Source of the DNA: Pseudopithomyces maydicus
Taxonomy: Eukaryota > Ascomycota > Dothideomycetes > Pleosporales > Didymosphaeriaceae
Length of the DNA stretch: 64,000 bases
Direction of reading: 5' to 3'
Assembly (NCBI GenBank): GCA_026873275.1
Contig: JANTUC010000007.1
Span: 2,266,533-2,330,532, forward strand
The position numbers and the translations under genes were made by a program. Positions 42,216 through 57,020 of the stretch are shown here, piece by piece; the first letter of the stretch is position 1, and each line of letters opens with the position of its first letter. Below the pieces are notes generated by a model, which worked only from the letters and a program-made list of their open reading frames with translations, was not told the origin of the DNA and ran no database searches.

Positions 42216-45200
42216 GATAGTAAAGAAGATAGAAAGCAATAGTAAGATAGTAAAAATAAAATATTCCTTATTTTAGTTTATCTAAAGAACCCTACTAGGG
42301 CTAGAGATTCTAGAACTAGAGTATTAAGATAAGTAGAGAACCGTAGGTAGTAAGGAAAATTTAAAAAATTAAGAAATATAAAAGCTTACTCTAATATTAT
42401 TAAGATATATAATAATATAATAAAATAGAGCTATAAAATAACTTATAGTCCTCAATTAACATTATAAAAAACCTTTATAAATTATGCCGACTCCAGCCAC
42501 TAAAGATAAATTAAATATAATAAATTTAATAATTATAAATAATAAAATAATATACTAAATAAAAAATAGTAAATATAATTAATAAGGGCGCGGAGAGTAT
42601 ATTAGAATAATAGAATAAATAGTAAGTTTTAATATTATAACTAAAGCTAAAGAGTATATAGAGCTTAATAAGGTCTACTTTTTAATATACTCTATACTAA
42701 TAATCTTTTCCTCTATTAAAATCTAATTACTATAATTAAGATATATATTCTAATTATAAATAAGAATAATAATTTATTTTTATACTATAATATTAAAAGA
42801 CTTGATACTATTACTATAAATTAATTTAAATAAAGAAGCAACGCTATTAGTAAAAGTAATAAAAAAAGAATAAAGTGAAAGGTAAAGGTTTTAATTTTAA
42901 TAAAGGATAAAAACTAAAATTTCTAAAAGTCTATTTTACTATTCTAGAAAAATAATATCAGTATATATCCCTTTTTTATTATTAAATACTAATTTTAATA
43001 GGCGATAGTATTAATTATAATAGAACTAGAAATTATATTAATAAATAAAATTAAATTCTTAAAAACCTTATTCAGATATTTAATAAGCGCTCTATCTATA
43101 ATATAAATACTAAGTAGAAGGAGGTAGTAGTAAGAATTATTATATATAATATTAAATAAATTAGTAATTTTATAACTCTAGTAATAGAGAAATAATAGTA
43201 ATAGATAGACTTATTAATAAAATTATATATTAAAATCTATATATAATATAACGGCTCTGTATTAAAAAGTCTAAAAGAATTTAATTTTATTTATATTTAT
43301 ATTTTAATTAATAATTTATAAATAATTTTATTACTTTTCTTAGTAAAGATAATAATAAGTAATAATATAAGCTATTAGCGTAATGAATAATAATATAAGT
43401 AAATAAATTTAATATAATATAATAGTTTTATATTTAATATAATTTAAATCTAATATCTTTACTATATATAAATTTTATAAAGCTAAGAATAAAATATACC
43501 TTTAAAATAATTATAGTAAATAAAGTTTAATGGTTAAAAGATATATCTTTAATATAATAAATAAACTAAGTTTTTATATCTATTAGATTCAAAATAAAGA
43601 TAAATCATATATATATTAACTATTTTAAAAAAGCAGTAACGAAATATAAATTAATTAATATTAATTATTTAATAGAATATAACACTATAACCCCTTTAAT
43701 AATAATATAAAATATCATTATTAACGAGTAGATATTTAAAGAATTATAGTAGTACCTATTTTTATAATAATCAAAAAATAGAGTTATTTACCTAAGTTAT
43801 ATATATTTATATATATACTAGTAGTCTTATATTAGGGATTACTCCTATTTTTATACTATTAATATTAAATACGCTTTAGGCTATACTATAATAATTATTA
43901 TAATATTATAAGGAGTTTGCGAATCGCTAAATTAGTATAAAATATTTAAAAATATTAAATTTTTAGGCTAAAAGACTCTATATATTCAAGATTATATAAG
44001 AAATTATATAAAGGTTTATATTAATAATTAAAATAATTTCTAGTTTCTTTTACTTATACTATCTACTTAAATAAAAATAAAAAATAATTATATAGTATAA
44101 GAATACGCTCCACATATAATATAATAATAATAATAAATTTATATTTCTTTATCTTTTATTATCCTATATCCTACTTTTAACTATTACTATAATTACTACT
44201 ACTACTCTACTATTATTATTATTATTAATATATTTTTTAAAAAGTTCCCCTATTTTTTTTATTTTACTAGAAAACTCTTCTTTTTAATAAATATATTTTT
44301 TTATAAAGTGTCGACTGGCCGATGCGTACTATAAAAATATAATATATATTAAGATTAATAATAAGGACGCTAGTATATATTTATAAAATAGTAAAGATTA
44401 TATAGAGTATTAATTAATATTTAAAAAATATATTTAATATTCCTAAAGTATTAAATTTACTTTTTAATTTATAATTATTAGAGTAGCTTTAAACTATTAG
44501 TACTATTATTATTATTATTAAAAAAAATAATAATAATAATATAAAAATAAATATTCTTTTAAAAATAATATTTTTATTCCTATCCCTATCTTTAGTCTTA
44601 CTCTTATTTATATTTTTATTAATACTAGTACTTATATATATACTTTTATTATTACTATTATTATTACTATTATTATTACTATTATTATTATTATAACTTA
44701 AAAAGTATAATTTTAATTGCTCTTATTATAAAGGCCCCTCTTTTTTTTTAATTTAATTAGTCTTTTAGAGGCGTATTCTAAGTAGAGAAAAGTACTAAAG
44801 GTTTATAAAAGTTAATATATTTAATATAAGTAGTAGCCGCTAAAAATAAAAATACTTATATATTATAATTTCCTTAGGGAGGATAAAGTCTATAAAGATT
44901 ATAATTAAGTTAATAATTCTATTTATTTTTATTATTTATATCTAGAGAAGATCTATTACTCTTATAAGTTTAATATATAAAAAAATATAAAATATATATA
45001 TACTAAGTATTACCTAGTTAGTAATTTTTATAATATATTAAAACGCCTATATACGCCTTACAAGAAATAGTATAAATATATTTAAAAGAATTATAATAAA
45101 TTAATAATATTATAAAATAGGGGTTATAGAGAAGGCAGTAAAAGAAAAAGAGACTTTTTAAAATATAATATTATAATTATAGCCTAATAGTTTAAACTAG

Positions 45201-48200
45201 TATTATAATATTAATAAAAGCTATAATTACAGCCTAATTATTTAAACTAAATATTATTATACTTTATTTATTAGTACTTTATATTATATATTTATATTTT
45301 AATTTTATTATAGCCTAATTATTTCATACCTTAAATTTTAAAACTATATATTTATAAATAAATATTATAATTAAAATTATATTCTCTATTTACTTAAGCT
45401 CTATATTTAATATCTACTAAATAGTAGAGTATCTCTCTTTTTATTAAAATTAAAATTAATTTTTTTCTCGCCCTTAATAAGGTTTTATTATTTAAATAAA
45501 AATTATTAGCTATTTATATAATACTAATATTTATATATTTAAATCTTTTATAATAATTATAGTGGCTAGTAATTAGGTCTAGTATTAATAGTTTATCTTA
45601 GAATTCTGCTTATATAAGGAATATTAAAATTAAGTTTTATTAAATTTTAATTTTTGAAATTATATTTAATATTAATTATAAAATTTAAAATATATACAGG
45701 TTTCCTTTTTCTTTTTATAATAGGATTAGGCTATATATTACTATTATAAATTATTAAAGAGATTATTTAGTATTCTACTATTTTAAAAAAACTTTTACTT
45801 TTAATACCTAAAGACTACCTATAATATATATATTCTATTTTAATACTCCTTTCACGCTCTAAAAATATAAAATAATATATAAGTCTTTTTAAGAACTATA
45901 TCCTACACTTTAAAAGTTTTTTATTATTAATTTATTAGCATAATAGTAATTATAAATTAATATATATTCTATTATTTACTTTACTATATTAGGTAAACTT
46001 CTATTAATATATTTTATAAGTAAGATAATACTTTCTTCTTATAGAAAAATCTCTACTATTATTACGTGTTATAACTAAAGGACTATTTTTATTAAAAAAA
46101 AAGTAAATTAACTTTATTATATATAAAAGGTTATTCTAATTTACTATCCTTTAATAAGCTAAATAATAAATTATATATTAATATTATAAGTTTTCTAGTA
46201 GTAAAAGTGGCGCTATTCCCTTTTTAAATAAATTATAATAGAATTTTTAAATTATTATAATATATATTCTCCTTTTAGGAGAATATCTACTCTTATAAAA
46301 ATATTAATATAAAATTACTATAAATATACTCCAATTCTAAACTAATATAATTATAAATACACTTAATACAGGGCTTTATTAATATAATATATTAAAACCC
46401 CCTATTTAGTATTTAAGTTTAGGCCTATTATTTACTTTCTAAAATAATAAATAAAATATAATATATAAATTAATAGTCTATTTATAATTTATATATATAA
46501 ACGTATTCTCTTAATAATAGAAAGATAAAATTTAGCAATTATAATAATTTCTAAATATTTAGTTAATAATTAAAAATCTTTATAAATAGTAACTTTTAGA
46601 CTAAATATAGTTAAAGAATAATATACTATTATACTTATTAAAAAGACTATTATATAATATAATATATTAGAGCGCAGGTATTAACGCTAAAATTATTTTT
46701 AATATTTAAACTTTAGCGAATAAAATTACTAAAAAGATATTTTTAATTTTAATATGTAATAGAGTATAGCTACTAATTAAAATAAATTTAATAATTTTCT
46801 GCCAACTTATAAGACTAGTAAAAAAATAGAATTAAATTCTACTAACTCTATATAATTATTATACTAATAGAGTATCTAAAAAAGGTATATTTTTTAATTA
46901 TTTAAGTCTAAAGGGGCATTAGGCTATAGTATTATTTAATTAATTTAAACGCCTAGATAATATATATATTATATAATATATAAAGGCCTCTAATCTAACT
47001 ATAAAATATTATTATCTATACTATGTAGTCTATATAATACTTATTTAAAATTAAAATAAATAGGAGAAACTTAAATTTTATTTATATATTAAATATATAT
47101 AATAAAATTTATAAATTATATAATTATCTATTAATGCATTTAAACTACTCTATAAATAAAATTATTATTATTAATAATTTATATTCTATAAACTAATATT
47201 ATAATAATAAAGCAATTCTTCTATTCTCGCTTAAGTATACCTTATAATAAAAGTTTTTAATATAATAGACTCTAAGAGCCTAACCTATCCCCTTAAATAA
47301 GCTATAACTTAATTTATAACTAATATATATAAATATATTCCTATAATCTAATAAATAGAATTATAACTATAAAATAACTTTTTAATAAACTATATATATT
47401 ATTATTTTATGCTACGCTGGCAATTTTAAAAATAAATATTATATTATATAAATAATTTACTAGATAAGATGCCCAACTAGAGGTAATTAAATAGTATATA
47501 TATATATAAAGTTAAATAATAAAATTATTTTATATTTAAATATAAAGTGCAAGGCCTAACTTCTATATTACTAAAATTAATATATAGGAATAGAATTAAT
47601 TTATACTATAATAATTTTTTTTAAATATTATTATTTCTAAAAATTAATAAAATTTAATTAGCTAATATCACTTATAAAATATATATTAAAATTAAGAAAC
47701 TTAATTTTATATAATATATATAGGTTATTACACCCTTTATTAAAATATAATTTATTTTATTTTAAAGCTTATATATTTACTTAATTCTATACTCTTTCCT
47801 ATATTTATAAAGTGGGATTAGGCTATATAATAATATATTAATATTAAGTCTCTTTAAAATTAATTAGAAAGTAAGATATTTATAATTCTACTTTATTTAC
47901 TTTAATAAGAGCATTTTACTAATATATTAATACCTTATTTATATTATATTTAAAAACTATAATTTATCTAGACGTGCTATTAATTATAAATAAAAAACTA
48001 TTTTATTATATATTATAAATAATTGTATATAGCACTATAAAAATTAATTACTTTTAATATTAAATAGAGTATATAGGTAGGGCTGCGCTTTTTATTATTA
48101 TTTAAATAATAAATATTTATATAATAAAACTAGCGTATAACTAATATTTACTAAATTATAAATTTATACTTTTAGGCTCTATGTGCGGGCTAATAGAATA

Positions 48201-51200
48201 ATATAAAATAGATTAATATTTATATTATAAAGTTAAATAGTTTATACTAGACTAATTATCATCTATTTTAATGTTTAACCTACTCTATATATTAATAAAA
48301 GAATAAATAAAAAACTTAATTATAGTATATAGAGCTAAAGCAACTTTAATAAACTTTAGTATTATAATATTATATTTATTAATTAAATTAAAATTATAAG
48401 TAATAAACTATATAAAAAATATAAATATAGTACAGTGAAGGAAGCTAAAGAGGTATAAAAATAATAAATTCTTATAAATAATAGGTGTAATAGAGAAAAA
48501 AGAAAAAAAATAATAAGATTTATATTAGCACTTAATATATAATTCTAAAATATAAATTTAATATTATATTTATATTAAATAGTCCAGTTTATATTAATTT
48601 ACTTAAAATAATAGTTAATAAATTCTATTTAATTAGAATTACTATTAATTTTATATATAAATATTTTAATTAAATTAATGTAGGCACTATAATTATCCTA
48701 AATAATTATTTTATTTACTATTTATTTAAACATAAGTGTTACCCAATCTAAAGGACCCCTATTATTAATTATAGATAGAATTTATCCTAGAGAGAATATT
48801 ATATATAAGTTTTTTAATATATAAGCTATAATAGAAAGTATTAATAATTTTAGTAATTATAACTATAGTTCCTTATTATTTCAACACTTATCACTATATA
48901 AGTCTTTAAAATATAAGTTATATAGACGCAGAGGCTAATAAATAAACTATATTAAATATAAGAAAAATAATTATTAGCGCAGAGTAAGTAGTATTTTATA
49001 AATATATTATAAATAAATTAATTTATAATAAAGAGTATTGCTATCCAATTAAAAGTAATTTTATAATATATTTACTATTAATTTAAACAGCACTTTATAA
49101 GTTATATAAAAATAGTAAAGATAAATTCTATTTAAGTAATTATTTTAATCTAAAGTTTAGGCAGGGAGACGTAATAACTATTTAAATATTAATACTTTTT
49201 TAAGTATATATATTAAGAAATTATATAGCTTAATAGAGGCATCTATAAATATATTAAAGAATATATTATTAGACTAGAATAATAATAATACTAATATAAA
49301 TAAATAGATAAATTATTTAGGAGTGCTAAAGAGTATGCTATTATATTATAAAGAAAATAATACTATTAAATAAAGTATATATTTAGAAATAGAATTAAAT
49401 AGTCTTATATATTTATAAATTTTAATTAAGTTAATAAAATATATAATTCTCTTTAATTTTAGAAATTATACCCAATCGCAGATATATAAAGAACTATTTA
49501 TTAAATAAATATTTTTATTATAATTATATAGTGCAATTTAATACACCTATTAAATTAAAAAAGAAATTATAGCTATTAAAAAACTTATTTTTATTTTAGC
49601 CTATTATCTATTAAAATTTAACTATAAGTATAGTAATCCCGAGAAATTCCTTTATAAAATAATTAAGTTTTTTAATTAATAATTTAGTAAGGTTACTACC
49701 CTTTAATTAGACTATTTAATACTTTTTAATTTAAATAATATAGTAGGCGCTAATATTTATATATATAATAATATATAAGCTGATTAGCGTATACTACTCT
49801 CTAATTATAAACTTAATTTATAAAGCCTATTTATTCCCCCTATTCTTAATTTTAATATATTTAAATAGATTTTTTTTAGAGCGCGATCTATCCTTAATAA
49901 TAAAAATTAATTTTAATAATTTTCTTTTTACTCTAATACATCTATCTATATTTAAATATAATATTTAATTATTATTCTAATTAAAGTTTACCTCCACCTA
50001 ATATATAAATTAATATATTTTATTTTTAGGGATGAACCTAATAAAAGATAAAAATATTTTATTTTTTTATTAGATTTTATTAATACTTTATCTTTTTTTT
50101 AATATACCCTATATATATAATTAATAATAGATAACCTCTACCTCAGCCATATAATATTTAGATAATTATTATTATTTTATATAATTAAATAAGGTCGTAT
50201 TACCCACTATTATAAAAATTAATATAAATAATAATATATTAGGATGCAGCCAGCATCTACTATAAAATATTAAATAAATTTAAATTAGCTTTAATACTAA
50301 ATAAGATATAATTATAAAGAGTTAAAGTATTTATATTAATTTTTAATATTACTGGCCTATTAAGAAGCTTAGTATTTTATAAAATATTATTTTAAGTAGA
50401 GTAAATAATATTTTAGAGATATATTTTATATTTAATATATTTTATAACCCTATCTACTTATATATTAATATAATATTAAGCTTCTTTATAAGTTTAAGAG
50501 ATTTAAGAATTCTTAGAAATTCTTTTTTAAAAGGTGCGATTAGAAATAGGATTTTAATTATATTAATATTAATAATTTCTATTATAATCTAGTTATTAAG
50601 CGCGTATATTAATACCTAGATATTATATTTTTTTATAAGGTATTTTATAATTAAATCTTTATATTTAAGTTTTAATTCTAAGATATAGTCTAATTTTATA
50701 TAATAGTAGAGGAATATCTATAGGCCGAAATAAAAATAGAAAATATTAGTATAATAATATATTTTATACTTTAGGTCTAGGTCTGGTAAAATATTAGACT
50801 TAGAGAAATTTAATATTAAAATATTATTATTTTTTTCTTTCTATTTAAGCTTAGCTAATAATTAATAAAATAATTATATATTAATTAATTAAAGTGCTAT
50901 TTATTAACTAGTTAATATATTATTTACTAACTAGTTAATATATCTTATATTAATTATATCCCTAATTAATTATAATAATTACTAATTAAATAATTAAAGC
51001 ACTTTTCCTGTTAAGAAGTTTTTATAATAATATATATAATATTATAGCACGACCATATTACTATAATATAATTATATTATTATAATATAATTATATTATT
51101 ATAATATAACTATATATACTAAGTATAAATCTAAGTCTAATATTAATTAAATAGATAACTATACCTTTTATACTTTTAAAAATAGAATATCTTATATATT

Positions 51201-54200
51201 ATTATAAATTTAATTATAAAGTATAAGCTAAACGCAGAGCAAAAAAATATATTATTTATAAAATAATACTAATAGCTAGTATATAATTATAATAAAAACT
51301 ATAGGTTAAGACTAGAATTTACTATAATAATTTTAGTATAGATAAAGATAGTATAAGTTAAGTAATAATTAGAAAAGTAGGTAAATTATTAATATTTTAT
51401 TTATTATCTTTTATAACTCCTTACTTTACTAATATACTTTAAATTTTTTATAAATAAATATATATTTTAGCACTACTTAAATTAAAATAATATTTTTTAT
51501 ATTATATCTTATATTACGCTAAACTATATTATATTAATTATAGTAATAAATAAATTATATTCTAATTATTATAATATTAGTAGTATAATAGCGCATTTAC
51601 TATAATATAAAAATTATTTATAATTATAATAGATTAGTAGTTTAAACTAATATTTAATTTTAATTATAGTTTAAAGGGGACTAGCGTCTTACTTAAATTA
51701 ATATATTTTAGTATAATTACGCCTACTTAGGCTATCTTTTTAAATTAGACTTACTCTTTAATTAGTAATTTAATTAATTAATATAATAACTCTTATACTT
51801 TACTAATTTTTTTATAAAAAATATATTAATTTCGCCCGCGATCTTATATACTAAATTTGATTTATTAAAGTAAATATTAAATAATTCTTACCTAAAGATT
51901 AACTAATACTAAAAATTAATTAAATTATTATATTAGTTAAGCTAGTTATAGAACCTACTATTATTAATAATATAAATTACTATTAGCAAATTAAGAGTTA
52001 TAACTTATATAAAATTTTACTAGAGATTAACCGCCTTAGCCTTATATATAATTAATAATAAATTAGTATTTAATATAATTAAGAGGCTACCTTAAGTAGT
52101 AAAAGATTATAAATACTTACTTTATTACGCGCTATTATTTATAAAAAAGTTTAAAAAATCCTTTTTACTCTAACTACTAAATATAATTATAATTAATTAA
52201 TAAAGTTAGGCCTACCACTTACAGTCTAATTTATTAAAATTATTATTATTTAATTTTAAATATATTTAAGACTTATATACTCTTTTAATTAATAATTAAT
52301 ATTAAATTAAGGCCTAGTTACTTCCTAGATAGTATAAAACTTATAATAGACTAAGCCTATTTTAATAATTCATTATTAATATTTTAGTTCCTAATAACGA
52401 TCTTAACTAAATTACTACTAAAATATAATAATATATTAACTTAGAATTATCTAGTATATAATATAAAATTATTTATTTTATAAACACGCGATCTAAATTC
52501 CGCTTTACTATATTATTTAATAATATTAATAATTATATATAATTTAAGTTTAGAAAATTAAATAATTTAAATATTACCAGTAGCTATATCTTCTAATATA
52601 AATAAAATTATTTTAAGGACGACGGCTTAGTGCCTACTAAATATACTATTTATATTAAAAACTTTATTATAAAAAACTTTAATAGATTAGTATTGGCTAA
52701 TACTATTTAAGATAATTTTATTAACTAAATATATAATTTATTAGCTATCTTTTAGGCTCTATATAATACTACTTTAATAATTAATAATAACTTAAAGTTT
52801 TTAGAGAAATTATAATTTTAATAATTTATTATATATACTCTTTTCTTATTTAACTTTACTGGCTATAAAAAAATAATTCTAAAATTAAATTTAGCTAAAG
52901 TATAAGCTAAAAAATATAAAATTATATATAAAAAAGCTTAGTAAAAGACTTAATATAAAGATTAAAAGTACCTAAACGCTATCTATTTAATTATAATATT
53001 TTATAATAACTTATATTACTTTAATCAGTTATAAAGCACATATAATAAATTTATTTATAAAAAACCATTTTAATTAATAACTATTAATACCCTAATACTA
53101 AACACTATAGTAAATAATTATTTAATATAACTAGTATAAATAGCTATATATTACTTATAAGAAACTTATAGAGCTCTATTACTTTTATTAATTAATTTAT
53201 ATCTCTATAAGGCTTTAATATCTTTTTTATATTATTACTTGAGTCCTTCTTCTTCTTTTTTATTTTTTTACTTTTACTCTTAGCTTTTATATCTTTTATT
53301 ATTTAGTATTCTTTATTATCTAGAATTATTTTTATAATCCTAAACTTATTTATTATATAGTTATAGTTACTTATACTATAGAACTCTATTTATATTAAAA
53401 TGAGTATAAGTATAAGCTTATATTTAATCTACTAAAATTAAGAGCTATTTTAAATTTAGTGTCTAGTATTAAGAGCTGTAATATTATAATTATTTTATTA
53501 TTAATTTCTAGCTTCTTAGTATATATTTAAAGCTTAGTCTTTTTCTTTCTTTCTAGAGTGGGGAGCTTATTTATATTAACTAATTTATACTATTTAAAAA
53601 TTAGTATATTAGTAAAAGAAGACTTTATTTTAAATAGAATTAAAAGCGTAAATTTTAAAATTTATAATATTATAGTGTATACTGTAAATAAATTAATATA
53701 TATATAAAGATTATATTAGGCATTAGAAGAAACTAATACTATAAATTCTTTTAGAATTAAATTAGAAATATTAAGAATTAATTTAAATAGTCTATAGTTT
53801 AATATTATTAGAGTAATCCACTATAAGGCTTTATTTAAATTATTATCTTTTATTATCCTTTATTATTTATTATTATATAATCTAATTATTTATATTAGAT
53901 AATAAAGCTAAATATAAATACTTTAGTATTTTATTATTTTAGTAATTATATAGTAGCGTAAGTTTAAGCCACGCTATAATTATATATACTAAAATAAAAA
54001 GTATTTTAAAAGAGCTAATTATTAGTTATATAATATATAGAGTATATTTTCTTACCACTAGATAGTTATAAATAGTAACTTTTTTATTAAAAAAAAAAAA
54101 AAAAACTTATATTACTAATAGTAGTAAGTTAAAAAACTTTATTTAAATAAAAATTACGCCGCTATTAATAGTAAATAATAGTATAGGGATAATTAGTAAT

Positions 54201-55650
54201 ATATTAAAGACTTATAATATAACTTAAATAATAAGAAGTAAGAAACTAAGCACTTTTATTAATAATTTAAGTTATAGAAAAGTAGTATCTAATAATTATA
54301 AAATAAGTAGAATACTACTAATTAAAAATAAAATAAAATTAAGTATTTACTATAGTGCTTACGCAATAACTCTATTTAAAAAATTAATAAATTAATTAAG
54401 TGTCTTTAGTGTTATAAGCCCAACTACTAATACTATAAAATAGTTAATTATAGGATTAAGAAGTTATATAAAAATAATAAAGTCTTTTTATAAATTAAGC
54501 ACTTTAACTTATTTAAATATTTATATTATAATATTAGCACTAATAATTTATATATAAAAAATAATATTTATTAAGAATGCTAGAATAGTAATTAAAATTA
54601 TTATAATTATAGTGCTTAACTAAAAGATAAGACTAATTAGCCTTATATTTATATTTATAAATATAAAACTCCACGCTTTAAATACGCTAATTTTTAAATA
54701 TTATAATTTTTATTCTTGCCTACTTATATTATATGAATAAATAAAAACTTAAAAGTAGTAAAACTACCTAATATTTCTGTATTTAAGAGAAAGGATAATA
54801 AAGATTATAATAAATTTTATAATATAGTTATTAAGAAATATAATCTAGAATTTAAAAATAAGAGCAGCCGTATTATATATTTAAAAATTTATATTAAAGA
54901 AATAGTATAGACTCTAGTAGAAGATATTAAAAATTTATTAAATTATATAAAATAGATTTACGCGCTAGATAAATTCTATAAATATAAATTAATAAATAAA
55001 ATTAAAGAAGTAAATAAATAGCTAATATTTTTTAATAAATCTTTAAAATAGAAGGCTGGAGAAATATTTACTTAATAAAAAATTTAATTTTTTAGTACTT
55101 ACTATTAACTTAAATATATACTAAATAATATAATATATAAGTACGTTAAAGAACTAATTAACTCTAGACTAATTAATAATATTAATATATAACGCTAAGT
55201 TGGAGATACCTTAATATAATATTTATAAAATTATATTAAGCTTAATTAAAATAAAATTACCTATTAAATAGAGGCCTATTAGAAGAAGATAGTATAAGAA
55301 TTTATTAAATAAATAATATTTAATTATATAGTAATAGTATCTATAAAAATATCTTTTTAAAATAAATAATAGGTCGCCTATAAAAAAACTACTAAAAAAT
55401 ATAAGATACTTAATAAGCTAAGGATATATTTTAAATATAATACTTTTAAGTATAAATAAAATAACTTAAACGCCTCTTACTAAGAAAAGCCTATTATACC
55501 TTTTAATTAAATTTTATCTTTAAATATTATTTTAAATACCATTTACGCTGCTAAGAATAATAATTATAATAATTTAATTAATAATAATAGATTTATACTT
55601 AAAGCCGATTATAATAATTTAAATAATAAAATAAAGGATAAGATGAAATT
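42216..55650. other. RIP-degraded A+T-rich repeat block, proximal part
   Basis: The composition changes abruptly at the HET-like stop codon. The DNA is almost only A, T and occasional C/G, CpA and TpG are nearly absent and TpA dominates, the mark of RIP acting on repeated DNA in both strand directions. No intact gene can be read. Some frames become long if TAA/TAG are read as mutated CAA/CAG/TGG (for example 52.3-53.1 kb, and a possible zinc-knuckle-like segment near 54.4 kb), showing that dead transposons fill the block, but I cannot name them. Local simple repeats occur at 44.5-44.7 kb, 50.87-51.12 kb and a 17-A run near 54085. Confidence 0.8.
50866..51115. repeat. A+T-rich tandem/palindromic repeats
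   Basis: The palindrome-containing motif taactagttaatatat is present twice about 25 bp apart near 50890-50943, and near 51050-51110 a unit of about 20 bp (attattataatataatta) repeats about three times. They may mark the edges of a dead element; no matching pair elsewhere was established. Confidence 0.45.
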
Positions 55651-56665
55651 ATTAAATTAAATATTTTTATTAAAAATTTCAAGTAGGAGCTGGATTAGCA
55701 AAGTATTAAAAGAAAAATAAATTAAATTTAATTAAATTATATTATAAACTAGTTTAAACTAGTAATTATACTAGCTCTATTTTTATTAAATTTTAAATTT
55801 AAAGGCTATTAGGTCTCTGTCTATATTTTAACTATTAATTTTTAATTAAATATTATTAAATAGCTAATCTTTTAAGAGTAGATAAATACTTTTTAAAGTA
55901 TTTAAAAAATTATTATATTAATTAATACTAGTATAAATGCCTACTTTATTAGCCGCTAATAGATTAAATAAAGAGAATTTTAAATTATTAATATTATTAA
56001 TTCTATTAAATTATTATTAGTTAATAGGGTTAAAGTTAGCCGGCTTACTAAATATATAAAAATTATAATAATATATAATAGTTACTCGGCCAGCATTTTA
56101 CTATATATTATAAATATAAAAAATTTAATATTATACTAAGTATAAACTAGACTAAGTATTATTATATCTATATATTAATTAACCCTATTAACTAAATAAT
56201 TAAATTTAAATTTAATTACTATTACCTTAACTATCTAAAAGAAGATTAACTAGAGATTATTTATAATAATTAAATATTTTTTAGTAAAGCCTATAAGACC
56301 TTCTTAATAAAAAATATTTATTTAATTAATATTTAAAGCGCTTTAGCTCTAGCTACTTAAAAATCTAATTTAATTATTTAGATAGGGCTTTAGAATTAAA
56401 ATAAGTTTAATTAAATTTTAAAAGAGGACTTATTAATACTATTATTAATAGAGACTTTACCTTTAAGCGTCGCTTATATTAAAAGAGGATTTTAAAAAAT
56501 ATATATAAAAAATATTAATTATTTAAATAGATAAGGAGCTTCGCCAACTCTTATTTATTAAAATTTATAATTAATAAAAAGACTAATTTAATAAGGTAAA
56601 AGTAAGTAAGTTATTTTTATATTAATTTAAAATAGACTATTTTATTAATTTTCTAGATAATAAGA
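55650..56665 (+). mobile_element. Older Ty3/Gypsy element, 5' part (protease to RT linker), RIP-inactivated
   Basis: With RIP stops ignored, the frame near 55.92-56.16 kb gives N-T-S-x-N-A-Y-x-F-I (retroviral-type aspartic protease DTGAN..FI) followed by SRLTKYIK and the LYI..I..LILG-like block, and continues into the acidic linker before reverse transcriptase up to 56665. The reverse transcriptase itself is not here; it resumes after the younger insertion, at about 62699. The left end of this element cannot be placed; gag-like sequence may extend back to about 54.7 kb. Confidence 0.55.
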
Positions 56666-56670
56666 TACTC
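56666..56670 (+). repeat. Target-site duplication, left copy (TACTC)
   Basis: TACTC directly precedes the 5' LTR and is repeated at 62694-62698 directly after the 3' LTR. Five bases is the usual duplication length for Ty3/Gypsy integration. Confidence 0.75.
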
Positions 56671-57020
56671 TATTATAGCGCAGTCTAGAAAGTTAATTAT
56701 ATTTAATTAAATAAGAGCTTGGGTAGCTAAGCTACTAAAATATTATTAAAAAGAAATCCTTCCTATATAACTAAATCTTTAGTAACTCCTTAAGCTATAT
56801 TTTTTAAGTTAACCTATTTATTTAGTAACTATTTATTATAAATAGCTATTTTATATTAATAAAATAATTTAATAATTATTTTTAATTCTGTCTATTTATC
56901 TACCTACTCTATACTACTACTATTATTAATATTCTTAATTTATTTTAATAGCTAATCTTTTTACCGCCTACTAATTATATACTACTAAAATATAACCTAA
57001 TACTAACCTATTCTATAATA
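56671..57020 (+). repeat. 5' LTR of the nested Gypsy element
   Basis: It aligns end to end with 62343-62693. It begins TATTATAG (expected TGTTATAG before RIP) and ends ATAATA (expected ...CA). The differences I compared between the two LTRs are almost all C/T or G/A transitions. Confidence 0.85.

Noticed and set aside
52300..53150. Long frame if TAA/TAG are read as CAA/CAG
   Set aside because: Clearly some dead element, but no motif allowed a family call, so it is not listed as a named element.
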